Below, one piece after another: positions 26,245-35,187 of a stretch of 64,000 bases of DNA (position 1 is the stretch's first letter; each line of letters starts with the position of its first letter). Source of the stretch: Oscillospiraceae bacterium (GTDB lineage: Bacteria; Bacillota; Clostridia; Oscillospirales; Oscillospiraceae); contig CAJTEA010000002.1 in the NCBI GenBank assembly GCA_910575265.1, positions 1,503 to 65,502 on the forward strand. The letters are read 5' to 3'. The notes below the pieces were generated by a model. It had not been told where the DNA came from and did not search any database. It saw nothing but the letters and a program-made list of their open reading frames with translations. A program made the translations under genes and the position numbers.

Positions 26245-27039
26245 ATGATGTTCGTGCCCTGGACCCAGGTTTCCTGCCAATACGACGGCACCTACCCCGG
26301 CTTTCTCTCCTGCGTGTTCGACTGCTACGTCAACCGGGAGGAGCCGGTGGAGTTTCACACGCCGGAGGATATGTGCTGCTCTCTCTACCCCCTGCGGGCG
26401 GTGGAGACGGACGAGGCCCGCGCCCGGCGGGTATACCGCTCCTTCGCCAGGTTCGGCCAGGAGGGGCAGCGGCTGGCGGCGCGGTGCTTTCTCACCTGTC
26501 TGCCAGACAAGGAGCTGTGGCTGTGGCGCTTTCTCCGCCTGGGCTACGAACAGGGTCCCAGGGTAGGCCGGAATCTTACCGACCCCACTGTGGACAGGGT
26601 GCGCAAGGCGGTTTGGCATCTGGAACATGAGGCCCACCAGTACAAGGGCTTTACCCGGTTCTCCGAGCTGGAGGGGGTTCTGGTGGGGGAGATTGAGCCT
26701 AAAAATCAGGTCCTTCCCCTCCTGCGGCCCCACTTCTGTTCCCGGTACCCCCAGGAGCGCTTTGTTCTTTACGACCGCGCCCACTCTATGGCCCTGTTTC
26801 ACCAGCCCGGCCCCCGCGGCTGGGCCATCCTGCCCGTGGAGGATTTCCAAATGGGCCCCGCTGGGGAGACCGAGCTGGCCTACCGCAGGCTGTGGCGCTC
26901 CTTTTACGACACCATCGCCATCGAGGGCCGGTACAACCCCAAATGCCGCATGACCCATATGCCCAAGCGCTACTGGGCCATGATGACCGAGTTCCAGAAG
27001 GACTGGGATACCGCTCCGCCCGAGGTCCGCGCAGAATAA
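26245..27039 (+). CDS. TIGR03915-type DNA metabolism protein (DUF4130)
   Basis: 264 residues, the constant partner of the radical SAM repair protein. DUF4130 features: [21 protein letters not shown] at the start, [22 protein letters not shown] in the middle and [21 protein letters not shown] at the end. Often annotated as probable DNA metabolism protein; in other genomes it is fused to or paired with uracil-DNA glycosylase. It is in the same SOS-controlled operon. Mechanism unknown. Confidence 0.88.
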   Translation: MMFVPWTQVSCQYDGTYPGFLSCVFDCYVNREEPVEFHTPEDMCCSLYPLRAVETDEARARRVYRSFARFGQEGQRLAARCFLTCLPDKELWLWRFLRLGYEQGPRVGRNLTDPTVDRVRKAVWHLEHEAHQYKGFTRFSELEGVLVGEIEPKNQVLPLLRPHFCSRYPQERFVLYDRAHSMALFHQPGPRGWAILPVEDFQMGPAGETELAYRRLWRSFYDTIAIEGRYNPKCRMTHMPKRYWAMMTEFQKDWDTAPPEVRAE

Positions 27040-27046
27040 AAAAGGC

Positions 27047-27075
27047 TTGTGCGCCACTGTATATTGTGGTATAAT
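27047..27075 (+). promoter_or_regulatory. Promoter of nrdR
   Basis: TTGTGC (27047-27052), 17 bases, TATAAT (27070-27075), with the nrdR start 41 bases downstream. Confidence 0.65.
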
Positions 27076-27115
27076 GGGCAGAAGGTGCCCCCCAATACTA
27101 CAGGAGGTATGCCAT

Positions 27116-27571
27116 ATGAAGTGTCCCTATTGCGGCTACTTAGAGAGCAAGGTGGTAGATTCCCGGCCCGCTGACGAGGGAGCCAGCATCCGCCGCCGCC
27201 GGGAGTGTCTGTCCTGTCACAAGCGCTTCACCACCTACGAAACCGTAGAGAGCCTTCCCCTTATGGTCATCAAGAAGGACGGCAGCCGCCAGAGCTTTGA
27301 CCGCAGCAAGGTCATGGGCGGCGTAATCCGGGCCTGTGAGAAGCGGCCCGTCCCCTACCAGTCCATGGAGGCGCTGGTGGCTGAGATCGAACAGGTCCTC
27401 CAAAACCAGATGGACCGGGAAATCAGCTCCGCCCAAATTGGCGAGCTGGTGATGGAGCGGCTGAAAAAGCTGGACGAGGTGGCCTATGTCCGCTTTGCCT
27501 CGGTCTACCGCCAATTTAAGGATATCAACACCTTTATGACCGAACTGAACAAGCTGCTGGAGGATAAATAA
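27116..27571 (+). CDS. nrdR: Transcriptional repressor NrdR
   Basis: 151 residues, the normal length. N-terminal zinc ribbon ([16 protein letters not shown], then [12 protein letters not shown]) followed by an ATP-cone domain ([21 protein letters not shown]). It senses ATP/dATP and represses ribonucleotide reductase genes through NrdR boxes. The ATG at 27116 has AGGAGG 7 bases upstream; an upstream in-frame start (27047) lies within the promoter. Adjacent to the SOS-controlled repair pair, which fits a nucleotide/DNA-maintenance neighbourhood. Confidence 0.96.
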   Translation: MKCPYCGYLESKVVDSRPADEGASIRRRRECLSCHKRFTTYETVESLPLMVIKKDGSRQSFDRSKVMGGVIRACEKRPVPYQSMEALVAEIEQVLQNQMDREISSAQIGELVMERLKKLDEVAYVRFASVYRQFKDINTFMTELNKLLEDK

Positions 27572-27606
27572 ACACACGCCGCTGGGATCACCCAGCGGCG
27601 TGTGTT
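27571..27606. terminator. Bidirectional intrinsic terminator
   Basis: AACACACGCCGCTGGG, a 4-base loop, then CCCAGCGGCGTGTGTT: a 16 bp perfect stem between nrdR and the convergent dehydrogenase gene. Confidence 0.9.
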
Positions 27607-27619
27607 TTATACCGTTACA

Positions 27620-28456
27620 TTACTTGCTGTAGTCGTAAAAGCCCTTGCCGGTCTTGCGGCCCAGCAGGCCGCCCCGGACCATCTTGCGGATGAGCAGGGA
27701 GCAGCGGTACTTGGAGTCGCCGGTCTCGTTGTACAGGGTGTCCATGATGGCCTGACACACGTCCAGACCCACCAGGTCGCCCAGAGCCAGGGGGCCCATG
27801 GGGTGGTTGGCGCCCAGCTTCATGGCGGTGTCGATGCCCTCGGCGGAGGCCACGCCGGTGTACAGCAGGTCGGCGGCCTCGTTGATCATGGGGATCAGGA
27901 TCTTGTTGACCACAAAGCCGGGGGCCTCGGCCACCTCAACCGGCTCCTTGCCGATCTCCTTGGACAGGTTGAAGATGAAATCAAAAGTCTCCTGGTCGGT
28001 GTTGGCGCCCCGGATGACCTCCACCAGCTTCATGTTGGGCACGGGGTTGAAGAAGTGCATGCCGATGACGGGGTGCTTCAGGCCCAGGGCCATCTCGGTG
28101 ATGGACAAAGAGGAGGTGTTGGAGGCGAAGATGGCGCCTTCCTTGCACATGGCGTCCAGCTCGCCCAGCAGCTCTTTCTTGGTGGCCATGTCCTCCTTGA
28201 CGCACTCGATAATCAGGTCGGCGTCGGCCGCGGCGGACTTCTCCTCCACCAGCACGCGGGCCATCAGCTCGTCCTTGGCGGCCTGGTCCATCTTGCCCTT
28301 GTCCACCCGCTTCTGGAGGGATTTGTCCAGATTATCCTTGTGCCGCTGGGCGGAAGCCACGCTGCTGGCGTACATCAGGGCGGTGTGGCCCTTCGCCGCG
28401 AAAACCTGGGCAATGCCGCTGCCCATGGTGCCGGCGCCGAAAATCGCTACTTTCAT
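27620..28456 (-). CDS. 3-hydroxyacyl-CoA (3-hydroxybutyryl-CoA) dehydrogenase
   Basis: 278 residues, the size of clostridial Hbd, which reduces acetoacetyl-CoA to 3-hydroxybutyryl-CoA with NAD(P)H in butyrate formation. Rossmann motif [15 protein letters not shown] at the N-terminus; SNTSSLSIT and [15 protein letters not shown] carry the catalytic Ser/His; the C-terminal helical domain starts at [15 protein letters not shown]. It stands alone, without crotonase, thiolase or acyl-CoA dehydrogenase genes nearby. AGGAGG upstream at 28466. Confidence 0.9.
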   Translation of the reverse strand: MKVAIFGAGTMGSGIAQVFAAKGHTALMYASSVASAQRHKDNLDKSLQKRVDKGKMDQAAKDELMARVLVEEKSAAADADLIIECVKEDMATKKELLGELDAMCKEGAIFASNTSSLSITEMALGLKHPVIGMHFFNPVPNMKLVEVIRGANTDQETFDFIFNLSKEIGKEPVEVAEAPGFVVNKILIPMINEAADLLYTGVASAEGIDTAMKLGANHPMGPLALGDLVGLDVCQAIMDTLYNETGDSKYRCSLLIRKMVRGGLLGRKTGKGFYDYSK

Positions 28457-28597
28457 AACTGTGTTCCTCCTAAAATATGTGGTTTGCCGGCCTCGCCGGC
28501 GGGACTGGCCGGTTTCCCGGCCCCGCTCTCTTGTCCCCTAGTATAACCGCTTTTCTTCTGGAACGCAAGAGGGGGGCGGGGAAATTTTTGGAGGATG

Positions 28598-29785
28598 TCA
28601 GGGCTCGTCCAGCGGGGCAGGCAGGGTGTTGTAGGTTTCGTAGATTTCGCCGCGGCGCAAATTGCCATAAAACCGTCTTTGCCCCTCCTGCTCGTAGGGG
28701 AAGTACATGTCGGCGGTCAGCTCGCCGGTTCCAAATCCCTCCTCACGGGCCTGGAGGGTAAAGCAGTCCACCATCCCCTCCGGGTCGCACTTTTCCTCGT
28801 TGCGGGTCAGGGAGAGGACCCGCCAGCCGGCGGGGTCGTTGGTGTAGTCAATCAGCCAGCGCAGAGCGTCGAAGTAGACGGGCATGGGCAGCTCCCCGGC
28901 GGAGCTGGGGTCGTGCCAGAACGTCTCGCCGCTCTCCAGCCGCCATATGTTCCAGGGGTCCTCCTGGCCCCATTCAAACGCGGGGTTGACAGTGTAGATA
29001 TCCACCCCGCCGGGGGCCATGACCGCGTAACGGCCGTTCCAATACTCCTGATACGGTTCCCGGGCTCCGGCCACCGCCTGGACGCCATTTTGGGGATAAC
29101 ACACATTCCCCTCCACCGGCCATGTCCAGGTCATATCGCTCCCATAAAAGCGGACCACCCCCGCCTCGCCGGTGTACTGGCCGTTCATCTGGCCGTTGAA
29201 GGTGTACAGCAGGCAGTCCGCCCCATCGTAGTCCTGGAATATGACGGTGCTGAGTACGCCGACGTGCTGGTCACAGCGGAACACAGAACCGGTCAGCTCG
29301 TGGGTCTCCCGGTCCATGATACCCAGAATCAGGGTGTTGGCCAGATAGTCCTCCACAAAGACCGCGCCCAGGACATAGCCGTCCTTTTGGATGCTGTGTA
29401 CCAGCCGGGACTTGGGAATCTGGAACTCTTGCTGCTCGTTGGCGGCCAGGAACAGGGCCTGAAGCAGCCATTCCTCCTCCGCAGACTGGGGCTGGTAGTC
29501 CGGGTCAACGCTGACTGCCCGAACTGCGTGGTCCTCGACCTCGAAGGTCTGTGGAACGCTGTAGTCCCCGGGAGCGGGCAGCTCGCTATCCGTATGTCCC
29601 GCTTCGGTCACATTGCAGGACACCAGATTGCCGCAGAACACACAGATGGTGAACATCAGAATCAGAAAGAGGACGGGCGGGCGCTTTTTCGGCCCGGAGA
29701 AGATATTTTTTAAGCGGATTTCCGTTTCCTTCGCCGACCCGGACAGGTGGGTGGAGAAGGGGGTGCGGGGCATTTTTTTGTTCAT
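28598..29785 (-). CDS. Sensor-type lipoprotein C with shared N-terminal module
   Basis: 395 residues. Residues 1-57 are the shared module: MPRTPFSTHLSGSAKETEIR, then KNIFSGPKKRPP, one transmembrane/signal helix and the lipobox-like LVSC. The rest is a unique extracellular domain, beta-rich with many aromatic and acidic residues (FYGSDMTWTWPVEGNVCYPQNG), unrelated by eye to the other two. It is the last gene of a row headed by blaI and the M56 protease, separated from the lipoprotein gene by 16 bases. Function is inferred from that context: a detached BlaR1-like sensor domain. Confidence 0.7.
   Translation of the reverse strand: MNKKMPRTPFSTHLSGSAKETEIRLKNIFSGPKKRPPVLFLILMFTICVFCGNLVSCNVTEAGHTDSELPAPGDYSVPQTFEVEDHAVRAVSVDPDYQPQSAEEEWLLQALFLAANEQQEFQIPKSRLVHSIQKDGYVLGAVFVEDYLANTLILGIMDRETHELTGSVFRCDQHVGVLSTVIFQDYDGADCLLYTFNGQMNGQYTGEAGVVRFYGSDMTWTWPVEGNVCYPQNGVQAVAGAREPYQEYWNGRYAVMAPGGVDIYTVNPAFEWGQEDPWNIWRLESGETFWHDPSSAGELPMPVYFDALRWLIDYTNDPAGWRVLSLTRNEEKCDPEGMVDCFTLQAREEGFGTGELTADMYFPYEQEGQRRFYGNLRRGEIYETYNTLPAPLDEP
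29617..29785 (-). repeat. Shared 5' module of sensor genes, copy C
   Basis: Third copy, most diverged of the three, at the 5' end of sensor C. The identity stops abruptly after the LVSC codons. Confidence 0.75.
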
Positions 29786-29801
29786 GGGCGCTCCTTTCTA
29801 A

Positions 29802-30668
29802 TCACGTCAGGGCGGAAATGCTCGCCTCGGTCAGATCCCAAAGGGGCAGCTTCATGGGGGAGACGTTGTGGAAGTAGCCCTCCCACCAGTCCCGGTAGTA
29901 GCTCAGGTCCACGGGGTCGGAGTAGCTGCCCTCCTCGTCGATAAAGTAGTAGACAAAGCCGGCGTTGCTGGTGTCAGCCTCCTGGGGGTACTGGTCCAAA
30001 AAACCGTTGTCCTCGGCGAGCTGGCGGTCAAAGGCGTCCACATTGCCCGCTGGGCTGTATACCCGGTAGGCCGGGCTGTAGCGGTAATGGATGTAAGGCC
30101 AGAAGCGCCCGCCCTTCCCCGCGTTGTGGGACCACGCGACCACGGCGGAACCGTTTTGAAAGAAGAGGATGTTGGCGCTCTCCTCCAGCACGCGCTCCAG
30201 CGTCCCGGATTCCGGGAAGTAGCTGTACACCTTGCAGACATCGCCCTGGAACAGGATCAGGTCCTCTGTCCCCAGGCCAGTCACGCCGCACAGGGCGAAC
30301 TGGCCGCCCTCTGACAGACGTTCCTCCAGCAGCGCCGCGAAAGCGGCCCGGGCGGCGGGGTCTGGGTCCACGGCGGGCGGGTCCACACTGGGTTGGGCGT
30401 TGAAGCTGTTCCAGCCCAGGTCCGGCTGGACAGCCTGGGGGGCCGGAGGGGTTTGCTCCACCGGAGCGGGGGTGTTGTCCGGCTGCTGGGCGTTGTCCTC
30501 CTGCTGGGGCACCTCGCCCTTCCGCCGCGGCGCGGCGGGCTCCGGCTGGGATACGCCGGCGCTCTGGGAGGAGGCGTCCGGGAGGGTTACCTCCGGCGGT
30601 TTGGCCCGGCAGGCGGCCAGCAGACATACGGCGCAGACCAGCGCCCCAAAAAGCGTTTTTTTCATCAT
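29802..30668 (-). CDS. Pro-rich lipoprotein in the BlaI/M56 operon
   Basis: 288 residues. Signal peptide with lipobox LAAC (Cys20), then a Pro/Gln/Ala-rich linker to about residue 90, then an acidic extracellular domain (FALCGVTGLGTEDLILFQGDVCKVY; FYHRY-type aromatic strands). It lacks the shared module of its neighbours. Its start overlaps the stop of sensor B by 4 bases, so it belongs to the same operon. Family not recognised. Confidence 0.65.
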   Translation of the reverse strand: MMKKTLFGALVCAVCLLAACRAKPPEVTLPDASSQSAGVSQPEPAAPRRKGEVPQQEDNAQQPDNTPAPVEQTPPAPQAVQPDLGWNSFNAQPSVDPPAVDPDPAARAAFAALLEERLSEGGQFALCGVTGLGTEDLILFQGDVCKVYSYFPESGTLERVLEESANILFFQNGSAVVAWSHNAGKGGRFWPYIHYRYSPAYRVYSPAGNVDAFDRQLAEDNGFLDQYPQEADTSNAGFVYYFIDEEGSYSDPVDLSYYRDWWEGYFHNVSPMKLPLWDLTEASISALT

Positions 30669-32596
30669 TCGTTTCCTTCCCTCAAAATGATTCGGCTGAG
30701 GATATTGTCCTCAAAGTAAAATTCCATCACCGCGTCCCGCTCGCCGCGGTAGACCCAAGCCCCGGTGACGAGATCGTCGCGCAGCTCAGGGTAGTCGGCC
30801 CGGACCTTGTCCAGGCTGTCCCCAATCACGGTACCCCGGATGGTGGGCAGGCGGCGGGTGGTGTCCAGATACTCAGTAAACCGCCAGCCCCAGCCGCCCT
30901 CGCTGCCGGGGACGGCGCGGAACCGCGCCTCAAAGAGCCGGCCCGTTCCGGTCCAGACGCCGCCGCCATCCGCCAGGCCCTCATCCTGAACGGTGAGGAA
31001 AAAGTCCCGGTTGGCTCCCGGCCCCACGGCGGAGGCGTAGTGAGGCATCTGGCTCAGGTCCCACAAGGCGACCTCAGAGTCGAGGAGTCCCCAGTAGGCG
31101 GACAGAGCGGCCTTTTCCAGGCTGGACACGCCATTTTCCGGGCGGACGGTAAGGCAGCTGTCAAACATACGGAAGTCGGATATCTCAAAGAAAGCCAGAT
31201 ACTCCCCGTTCATCCGGTACACCGCCACCCAGCCGGGCTGGGTGGTCACCACCGCCACCGGCTCCAGGCGCTCCGCCGTCAGGCCCTCCTCCGGGTGGTT
31301 TTCGCACCAGCCTGAGGCCAGCCTCCACGCGGCCTGGGGGACAGGGGTCCGCGTGATGGCGTTGGCCATCCGGGGCAGGGCGGTGAGGTATCCCGCCTCC
31401 GTCAGGGCCACCGAGGCGTACCAGTTATAAGGGGAAAGCGCGGCCAGATACTCCGGTTCGGGGCTGACGTCCAGAGGGGAGCCGTCGTAGAAGGTGGTCA
31501 GGAAGGTCAGCTCCTTTCCCTCCTTGAGGAACAGAAGATGGGTTTGGCCGTGCGTGTAATAGCTGTCCCCAGGGTTGCCAAACTCCAGGTCCCAGGCAAC
31601 CAGGGTCAGGTCCTCCTTCCCCTGCCACTCCGGACACAAGGAACAGCCGATAAAGTTAGTCCACTCCACTACCTGCTCCAGCCGGAGGATGGGCGTTCCG
31701 GCGTTGGGGACGCCTTCCCAGTCGGATTGGTCAATGTAGCTCCGGGCGATGTCCCGCGCAACGGCGGGCACCGGGTCCACTTGGGCGGTGGAGAGGGGAA
31801 CCGTTCCCTGATACTCCCACTGAGGCACCCCCTGCCACTCCGGCTGGAAGGACATCCACCCCTCGGCGCGCTTGTAGACCTCCACCGCGCCGGGGAGGGG
31901 GAGAAATTTGTGCTCCGTCCCCCACTCCGAAAGCCGCTGGGGCATGGCCGGGGCGGACATAGAGCTGACCGGCACCTCGTCGATCGCGGCCAGCGTCTTG
32001 CCGTCAAAGCGGAAGTGCATGGGCGGGCCGCCGCTCTCATCGCCCTGCCAGGTGACGGTGTTAGTACACAGCAGATGCAGGCCGTCCGCCTCCTCCCAGG
32101 AGGACCAAAGCCCGGCGTCGCCGGGGATTTCGTAAAAGTCCACCAGCCCGCCCTCCTGGTCGAAGCTGCCCAGCAGCAGATTGCGGAAGCCGCCCGCGTG
32201 CGCGCCAGGGGACCAGGCGCACAGGAGCAGGTTGACCTCCTCCCCGGTCACGTTGAGCAGGCACTCGCCGCCGCCGTACTCCGGGAAGTAGTCCTCCCGC
32301 TGTTCAAACAGGGTCTGGGCGGCGTCCTCCCAGTAGAGCGTCCAGCGGGCGCTGTCGTCCGCCAAGCCGGGATGATCCAGCTGGACGCTGTGTTCATCCT
32401 CCGGCTCCTCCGCCGGTCTGGTCTGGCAGGACACCAGATTGCCGCAGAAGACGCACACGGAGAACATCAGCGCCAGAAACAGCGCCGGGGGCCGCTTTTT
32501 CGGCCCGGAAAAGATGTTTTTCAGTCGGATTTCCGTCTCCTTCACCGACCCGGACAGGGGAGTGGAGAGGGGCGTGCGGGGCATTTGTACTTTCAC
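30665..32596 (-). CDS. Sensor-type lipoprotein B with shared N-terminal module
   Basis: 643 residues, starting at GTG 32596 with AAAGGAG six bases upstream; the open frame continues to 32725 but without start signals. Residues 5-61 are the shared module (MPRTPLSTPLSGSVKETEIR, KNIFSGPKKRPP, hydrophobic helix, LVSC). The remaining 580 residues form a large extracellular part that looks like repeated beta-propeller-like or immunoglobulin-like strands, with a C-terminal segment containing GTVIGDSLDKVRADYPELRDD. No enzyme motif was seen. Position in the blaI-M56 operon suggests an accessory or alternative sensor. Confidence 0.68.
   Translation of the reverse strand: MKVQMPRTPLSTPLSGSVKETEIRLKNIFSGPKKRPPALFLALMFSVCVFCGNLVSCQTRPAEEPEDEHSVQLDHPGLADDSARWTLYWEDAAQTLFEQREDYFPEYGGGECLLNVTGEEVNLLLCAWSPGAHAGGFRNLLLGSFDQEGGLVDFYEIPGDAGLWSSWEEADGLHLLCTNTVTWQGDESGGPPMHFRFDGKTLAAIDEVPVSSMSAPAMPQRLSEWGTEHKFLPLPGAVEVYKRAEGWMSFQPEWQGVPQWEYQGTVPLSTAQVDPVPAVARDIARSYIDQSDWEGVPNAGTPILRLEQVVEWTNFIGCSLCPEWQGKEDLTLVAWDLEFGNPGDSYYTHGQTHLLFLKEGKELTFLTTFYDGSPLDVSPEPEYLAALSPYNWYASVALTEAGYLTALPRMANAITRTPVPQAAWRLASGWCENHPEEGLTAERLEPVAVVTTQPGWVAVYRMNGEYLAFFEISDFRMFDSCLTVRPENGVSSLEKAALSAYWGLLDSEVALWDLSQMPHYASAVGPGANRDFFLTVQDEGLADGGGVWTGTGRLFEARFRAVPGSEGGWGWRFTEYLDTTRRLPTIRGTVIGDSLDKVRADYPELRDDLVTGAWVYRGERDAVMEFYFEDNILSRIILREGNE
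32435..32596 (-). repeat. Shared 5' module of sensor genes, copy B
   Basis: Second copy of the module; begins at the GTG start of sensor B and ends at the CGGCAGGACACCAG-type sequence coding LVSC. Confidence 0.8.
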
Positions 32597-32609
32597 GATA
32601 AGCTCCTTT

Positions 32610-33836
32610 CTACATATTAGAGAAGAATCCATAGCCTGACGCAAGACTGTGCAGCCCCCAGCAGTCCAGGGTGTCGCCATAGGGACCCCAGCCATGCTTG
32701 TTGGGCCACCAGCTCCAAAACTCATATAACTGGGAGCTTGGGTCCTCTCCGTTCATTCCATACAGGTCGTCCGTGGGGGCGTAGCCCTTGGCGTCGGGAG
32801 AGTAGAGCATAAACCGCGCGCCGGGTTCCAGCGCGCCGTCCTCCGGGGTGTCAAAGCCGTAGGGGATGCTGGAGATGTAGTGGTAGGGGGGCTCGTCCCA
32901 CTGGGTTCCCACGGGGTACTTAGTATCCAGGACCAACTCCTCCAGAGTCATGGACCAGGACGTGCCGGTGACCTGGGTGACCTCCCCAAACCGCCCGTGG
33001 AACTGGCAGACATAGCGGACCGTCATATCCGCGTCCTCATAATTGCCTTCAAAGGAGCCGTCTGGGTGAATCCGCAGGTCGGTGGACCAGGCTCCGGCGC
33101 CGCTTAAAAAGTACAGCTCCATAGGCCGGTCAAAGGGCATGACGCCTTCCTCCGGAGGCCGGCTGTCCACCTCTTTTTTGTATTCCTCCGCCGCACGCAT
33201 GAGGTAGTCCAGCGTTCGGGCTATTTCGACCAGCTCCCCGTCGGACAGCTCCCCGGTCACACCGTCGCGCTGTACCGTCCCCCGTTCCAAATTTACGGTG
33301 AAGCCGCCATAGGGTTGGTCTGTCAGCGACCAGCTGACACGCAGGGAATCCCAGCCGTTGCCCGTCCGGGCGGCGCTTCCTTGGCCGGAATACTCCTCCA
33401 GATAGGGGCTGAGAAAGGCGGCGTCCTCAAAAAACAGGCTTCTTTGGGAGGGGGACCACTCCAGAGAGCGGGCGGCCAGGCCGTCCAGGTTTACCCCGTA
33501 ATGCCAGCCATCGGAGAAGGAGAGATTTTCCAGCCCCGCTGGGGTCCATTCCTCGGGCTGGTCCTCCGGGAGGGACGGGTCCGGGAGCGCGGGAAGGCCG
33601 GACAGAATGCCGGAGAGGACGGTGAGATTTGTGGGAATGTCGGAAATTTCCGCCTCCTTCACCTGACAGGACACCAGATTGCCGCAAAAGACGCACACGA
33701 AGAACATCAGCGCCAGAAACAGCGCCGGGGGCCGCTTTTTCGACCCGGAAAAGATATTTTTCAGCCGGATTTCCGTCTCCTTCGCCGAGCCGGACAGCGG
33801 TGTGGAAAAGGGGGTGCGGGGCATATGGCTATTCAT
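32610..33836 (-). CDS. Sensor-type lipoprotein A with shared N-terminal module
   Basis: 408 residues. The first 58 residues are the shared module (MNSHMPRTPFSTPLSGSAKE, RLKNIFSGSKKRPPALFLAL, LVSC). The extracellular domain has a DUF-like pattern: SDGWHYGVNLDGLAARSLEW, a DGELVEIARTLDYLMRAAEE helix and strands to the C-terminus. Its start overlaps the end of the M56 protease gene by 8 bases, so translation is coupled. In ordinary BlaR1-like proteins the matching segment is the C-terminal continuation of the protease chain. Confidence 0.7.
   Translation of the reverse strand: MNSHMPRTPFSTPLSGSAKETEIRLKNIFSGSKKRPPALFLALMFFVCVFCGNLVSCQVKEAEISDIPTNLTVLSGILSGLPALPDPSLPEDQPEEWTPAGLENLSFSDGWHYGVNLDGLAARSLEWSPSQRSLFFEDAAFLSPYLEEYSGQGSAARTGNGWDSLRVSWSLTDQPYGGFTVNLERGTVQRDGVTGELSDGELVEIARTLDYLMRAAEEYKKEVDSRPPEEGVMPFDRPMELYFLSGAGAWSTDLRIHPDGSFEGNYEDADMTVRYVCQFHGRFGEVTQVTGTSWSMTLEELVLDTKYPVGTQWDEPPYHYISSIPYGFDTPEDGALEPGARFMLYSPDAKGYAPTDDLYGMNGEDPSSQLYEFWSWWPNKHGWGPYGDTLDCWGLHSLASGYGFFSNM
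33665..33836 (-). repeat. Shared 5' module of sensor genes, copy A
   Basis: About 165 bases at the 5' end of sensor A nearly repeat at 32435-32596 (sensor B, roughly nine tenths identical by eye) and at 29617-29785 (sensor C, somewhat more divergent), while the rest of the genes is unrelated. The module encodes the MPRTP..., KNIFSG.KKRPP, membrane helix and LVSC parts. Confidence 0.8.
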
Positions 33837-34755
33837 TGTGTTCTCCTTTCGGTTCTCTGTTTTGTAACCGGGCCACCGCGTTGAGGATGGTCTGCCCGTA
33901 GGCGGAGTAGTCCTCCGGCGGCAGGCGGCGCAGGGCTTCCTCGTCGCAGGCCAGCTCGGTATCCCGCTCCAGCAGGCGGACCATGAGCCACATGAGGGGG
34001 TTGAACCAGTGCAGGGCGTTCACCCACAGGGCCAGCAGCTTGCGCCAGATATCCCCGCGGCGGTAGTGGGTCAGCTCATGGAGGAGGGAAAATGCCAGCT
34101 CCCCGCCTGTCACAGCCTCCTGGGGCAGAAGGATAGCGGGGCGAAACGCCCCGGCCAGCATAGGGACCTTCAGTCCCTGGCACACCAGTAGACGGGGCCG
34201 TTTGTCCAGACACAGCTGGTCCCCCAGGCGGTTGAAGGCGGCGATGGCCTCGTCATCCTCCACCGGGGCGGACCACCGGCGCAGATAGCGCAGAAAACGC
34301 AGATGGGCGGCGATGTTCCAGACCAGCACCGCCGCCGCGCCCAGCAGCCACAGGGCAAAGACAATCTGAGCGGGAGTGGGCCGGAAGGCGGGATAGGCGT
34401 TCCCAGAGGCAGGCTCCTCCAGCGGAAGGGAGGCATCCGATTGTTTCGGAGGCTGTTCCGGGGAACTGGACGGGAGCGCGTTTTCTTCGCCGCCACTCCC
34501 AGGCGGAGTGGTGGGGGAGATGGGCAGAACAGCGGCGGGCGGGTCTGGGATGTCCACCTGAATGGGCGCCCGGGTCTGTACCTGGGGGATCAGAGGGACC
34601 GGAACGGCCAGCCGCAAGCACAGCAGCAGCCACCCCCAGCACCGCCAGCGGGCGCCGTACCGGCCCCGGGTGGACCGGCCCACCCAGGCCAGCAGCAACA
34701 CAGCGGCGGAGCCGCCTAACGTGAGCGCCCCCAAGGTGAGAAGGACTTGATTCAT
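33829..34755 (-). CDS. M56-family (BlaR1/MecR1-like) membrane metalloprotease, sensor domain missing
   Basis: 308 residues. Transmembrane helices near residues 3-25 and 38-60, a Pro/Ser-rich extracellular loop, a third helix (about 128-147), then the cytoplasmic M56 domain with the zinc motif HELTH and the third ligand in ELACDEEAL. The chain stops at GEHNE right after LNAVARLQNREP, where BlaR1-like proteins normally continue into a linker, a fourth helix and the extracellular sensor. That continuation resembles the shared module of the three downstream proteins. It should cleave the BlaI-type repressor or a co-repressor upon signalling. Confidence 0.88.
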   Translation of the reverse strand: MNQVLLTLGALTLGGSAAVLLLAWVGRSTRGRYGARWRCWGWLLLCLRLAVPVPLIPQVQTRAPIQVDIPDPPAAVLPISPTTPPGSGGEENALPSSSPEQPPKQSDASLPLEEPASGNAYPAFRPTPAQIVFALWLLGAAAVLVWNIAAHLRFLRYLRRWSAPVEDDEAIAAFNRLGDQLCLDKRPRLLVCQGLKVPMLAGAFRPAILLPQEAVTGGELAFSLLHELTHYRRGDIWRKLLALWVNALHWFNPLMWLMVRLLERDTELACDEEALRRLPPEDYSAYGQTILNAVARLQNREPKGEHNE

Positions 34756-35138
34756 CGGGCCTGTCCTCCGTTCAGCTGGTCCAAAAGGGCTTGCAGCTCC
34801 TCCAGCTCGCCCCGGTGCAGCCCCTCCCGGGCCAGGGCGGCCACAAAGTTCCGGGGAGAGCCGTACAACCGGTCCAGAACGGCCCGGCTGTCGAAGGCCT
34901 GGTACTCCTCCTGGCTCACCAGAGGGGTATACAGGTTGCTCTTACCCTCCCGGCGGATGGTCACAAAGCCCTTGTCCGCCAGGCGGGCGAGGTAAGTGTT
35001 GATGGTATTGGCGGCCCAGCCGAAGGGAGTGAGCCGGTCCTCCAAAACGGAGCGGGGAGTGTCCGGTCCGGTGGTCCACAGGGCTTTCATAACCTCTAAC
35101 TCAGTGTCGGGCAGTCGTTTCATATCATTCACATCCAC
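34752..35138 (-). CDS. BlaI/MecI/CopY-family repressor
   Basis: 128 residues with the winged helix-turn-helix (LPDTELEVMKALWTTGPDTP, then WAANTINTYLARLADKGFVTIRREG) and a C-terminal dimerisation helix pair. It represses its own operon and is inactivated by the partner M56 protease. The stop overlaps the protease start by 4 bases (ATGA). The ATG at 35138 has a weak GAAGTGG upstream; an ATG five codons later is an alternative. Two TACANNTGTA-like operators overlap its promoter. Confidence 0.9.
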   Translation of the reverse strand: MDVNDMKRLPDTELEVMKALWTTGPDTPRSVLEDRLTPFGWAANTINTYLARLADKGFVTIRREGKSNLYTPLVSQEEYQAFDSRAVLDRLYGSPRNFVAALAREGLHRGELEELQALLDQLNGGQAR

Positions 35139-35143
35139 TTCAA

Positions 35144-35173
35144 TTGTAGTTAATTCTTATACTACACTTGTCG
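35144..35173. promoter_or_regulatory. BlaI-type operators (two half-conserved TACANNTGTA sites)
   Basis: TTCAATTGTA (35144-35153 region) and TACACTTGTC (35164-35173) each match seven of eight conserved bases of the BlaI/MecI operator TACANNTGTA. They are about two helical turns apart and cover the -10 and start region of the blaI promoter. A third, weaker site (GTTACAATGTAA) is at about 35198-35209. Confidence 0.55.
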
Positions 35174-35187
35174 TAAACACCAGTCAA
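35159..35187 (-). promoter_or_regulatory. Promoter of the BlaI-M56-sensor operon
   Basis: Minus strand TTGACT (35182-35187), 17 bases, TAGTAT (35159-35164), overlapping the operators. The rest of 35190-35423 shows no gene; it holds the start region of the tagA-like gene on the plus strand. Confidence 0.6.

Noticed and set aside
24922-27057. 711-codon open frame on the minus strand
   Set aside because: Antisense shadow of the radical SAM pair in GC-rich DNA; no family features, no ribosome site.
33665-33836. Shared 5' modules as copies of a mobile element
   Set aside because: No ends, transposase or target duplication; identity coincides with coding-module limits.
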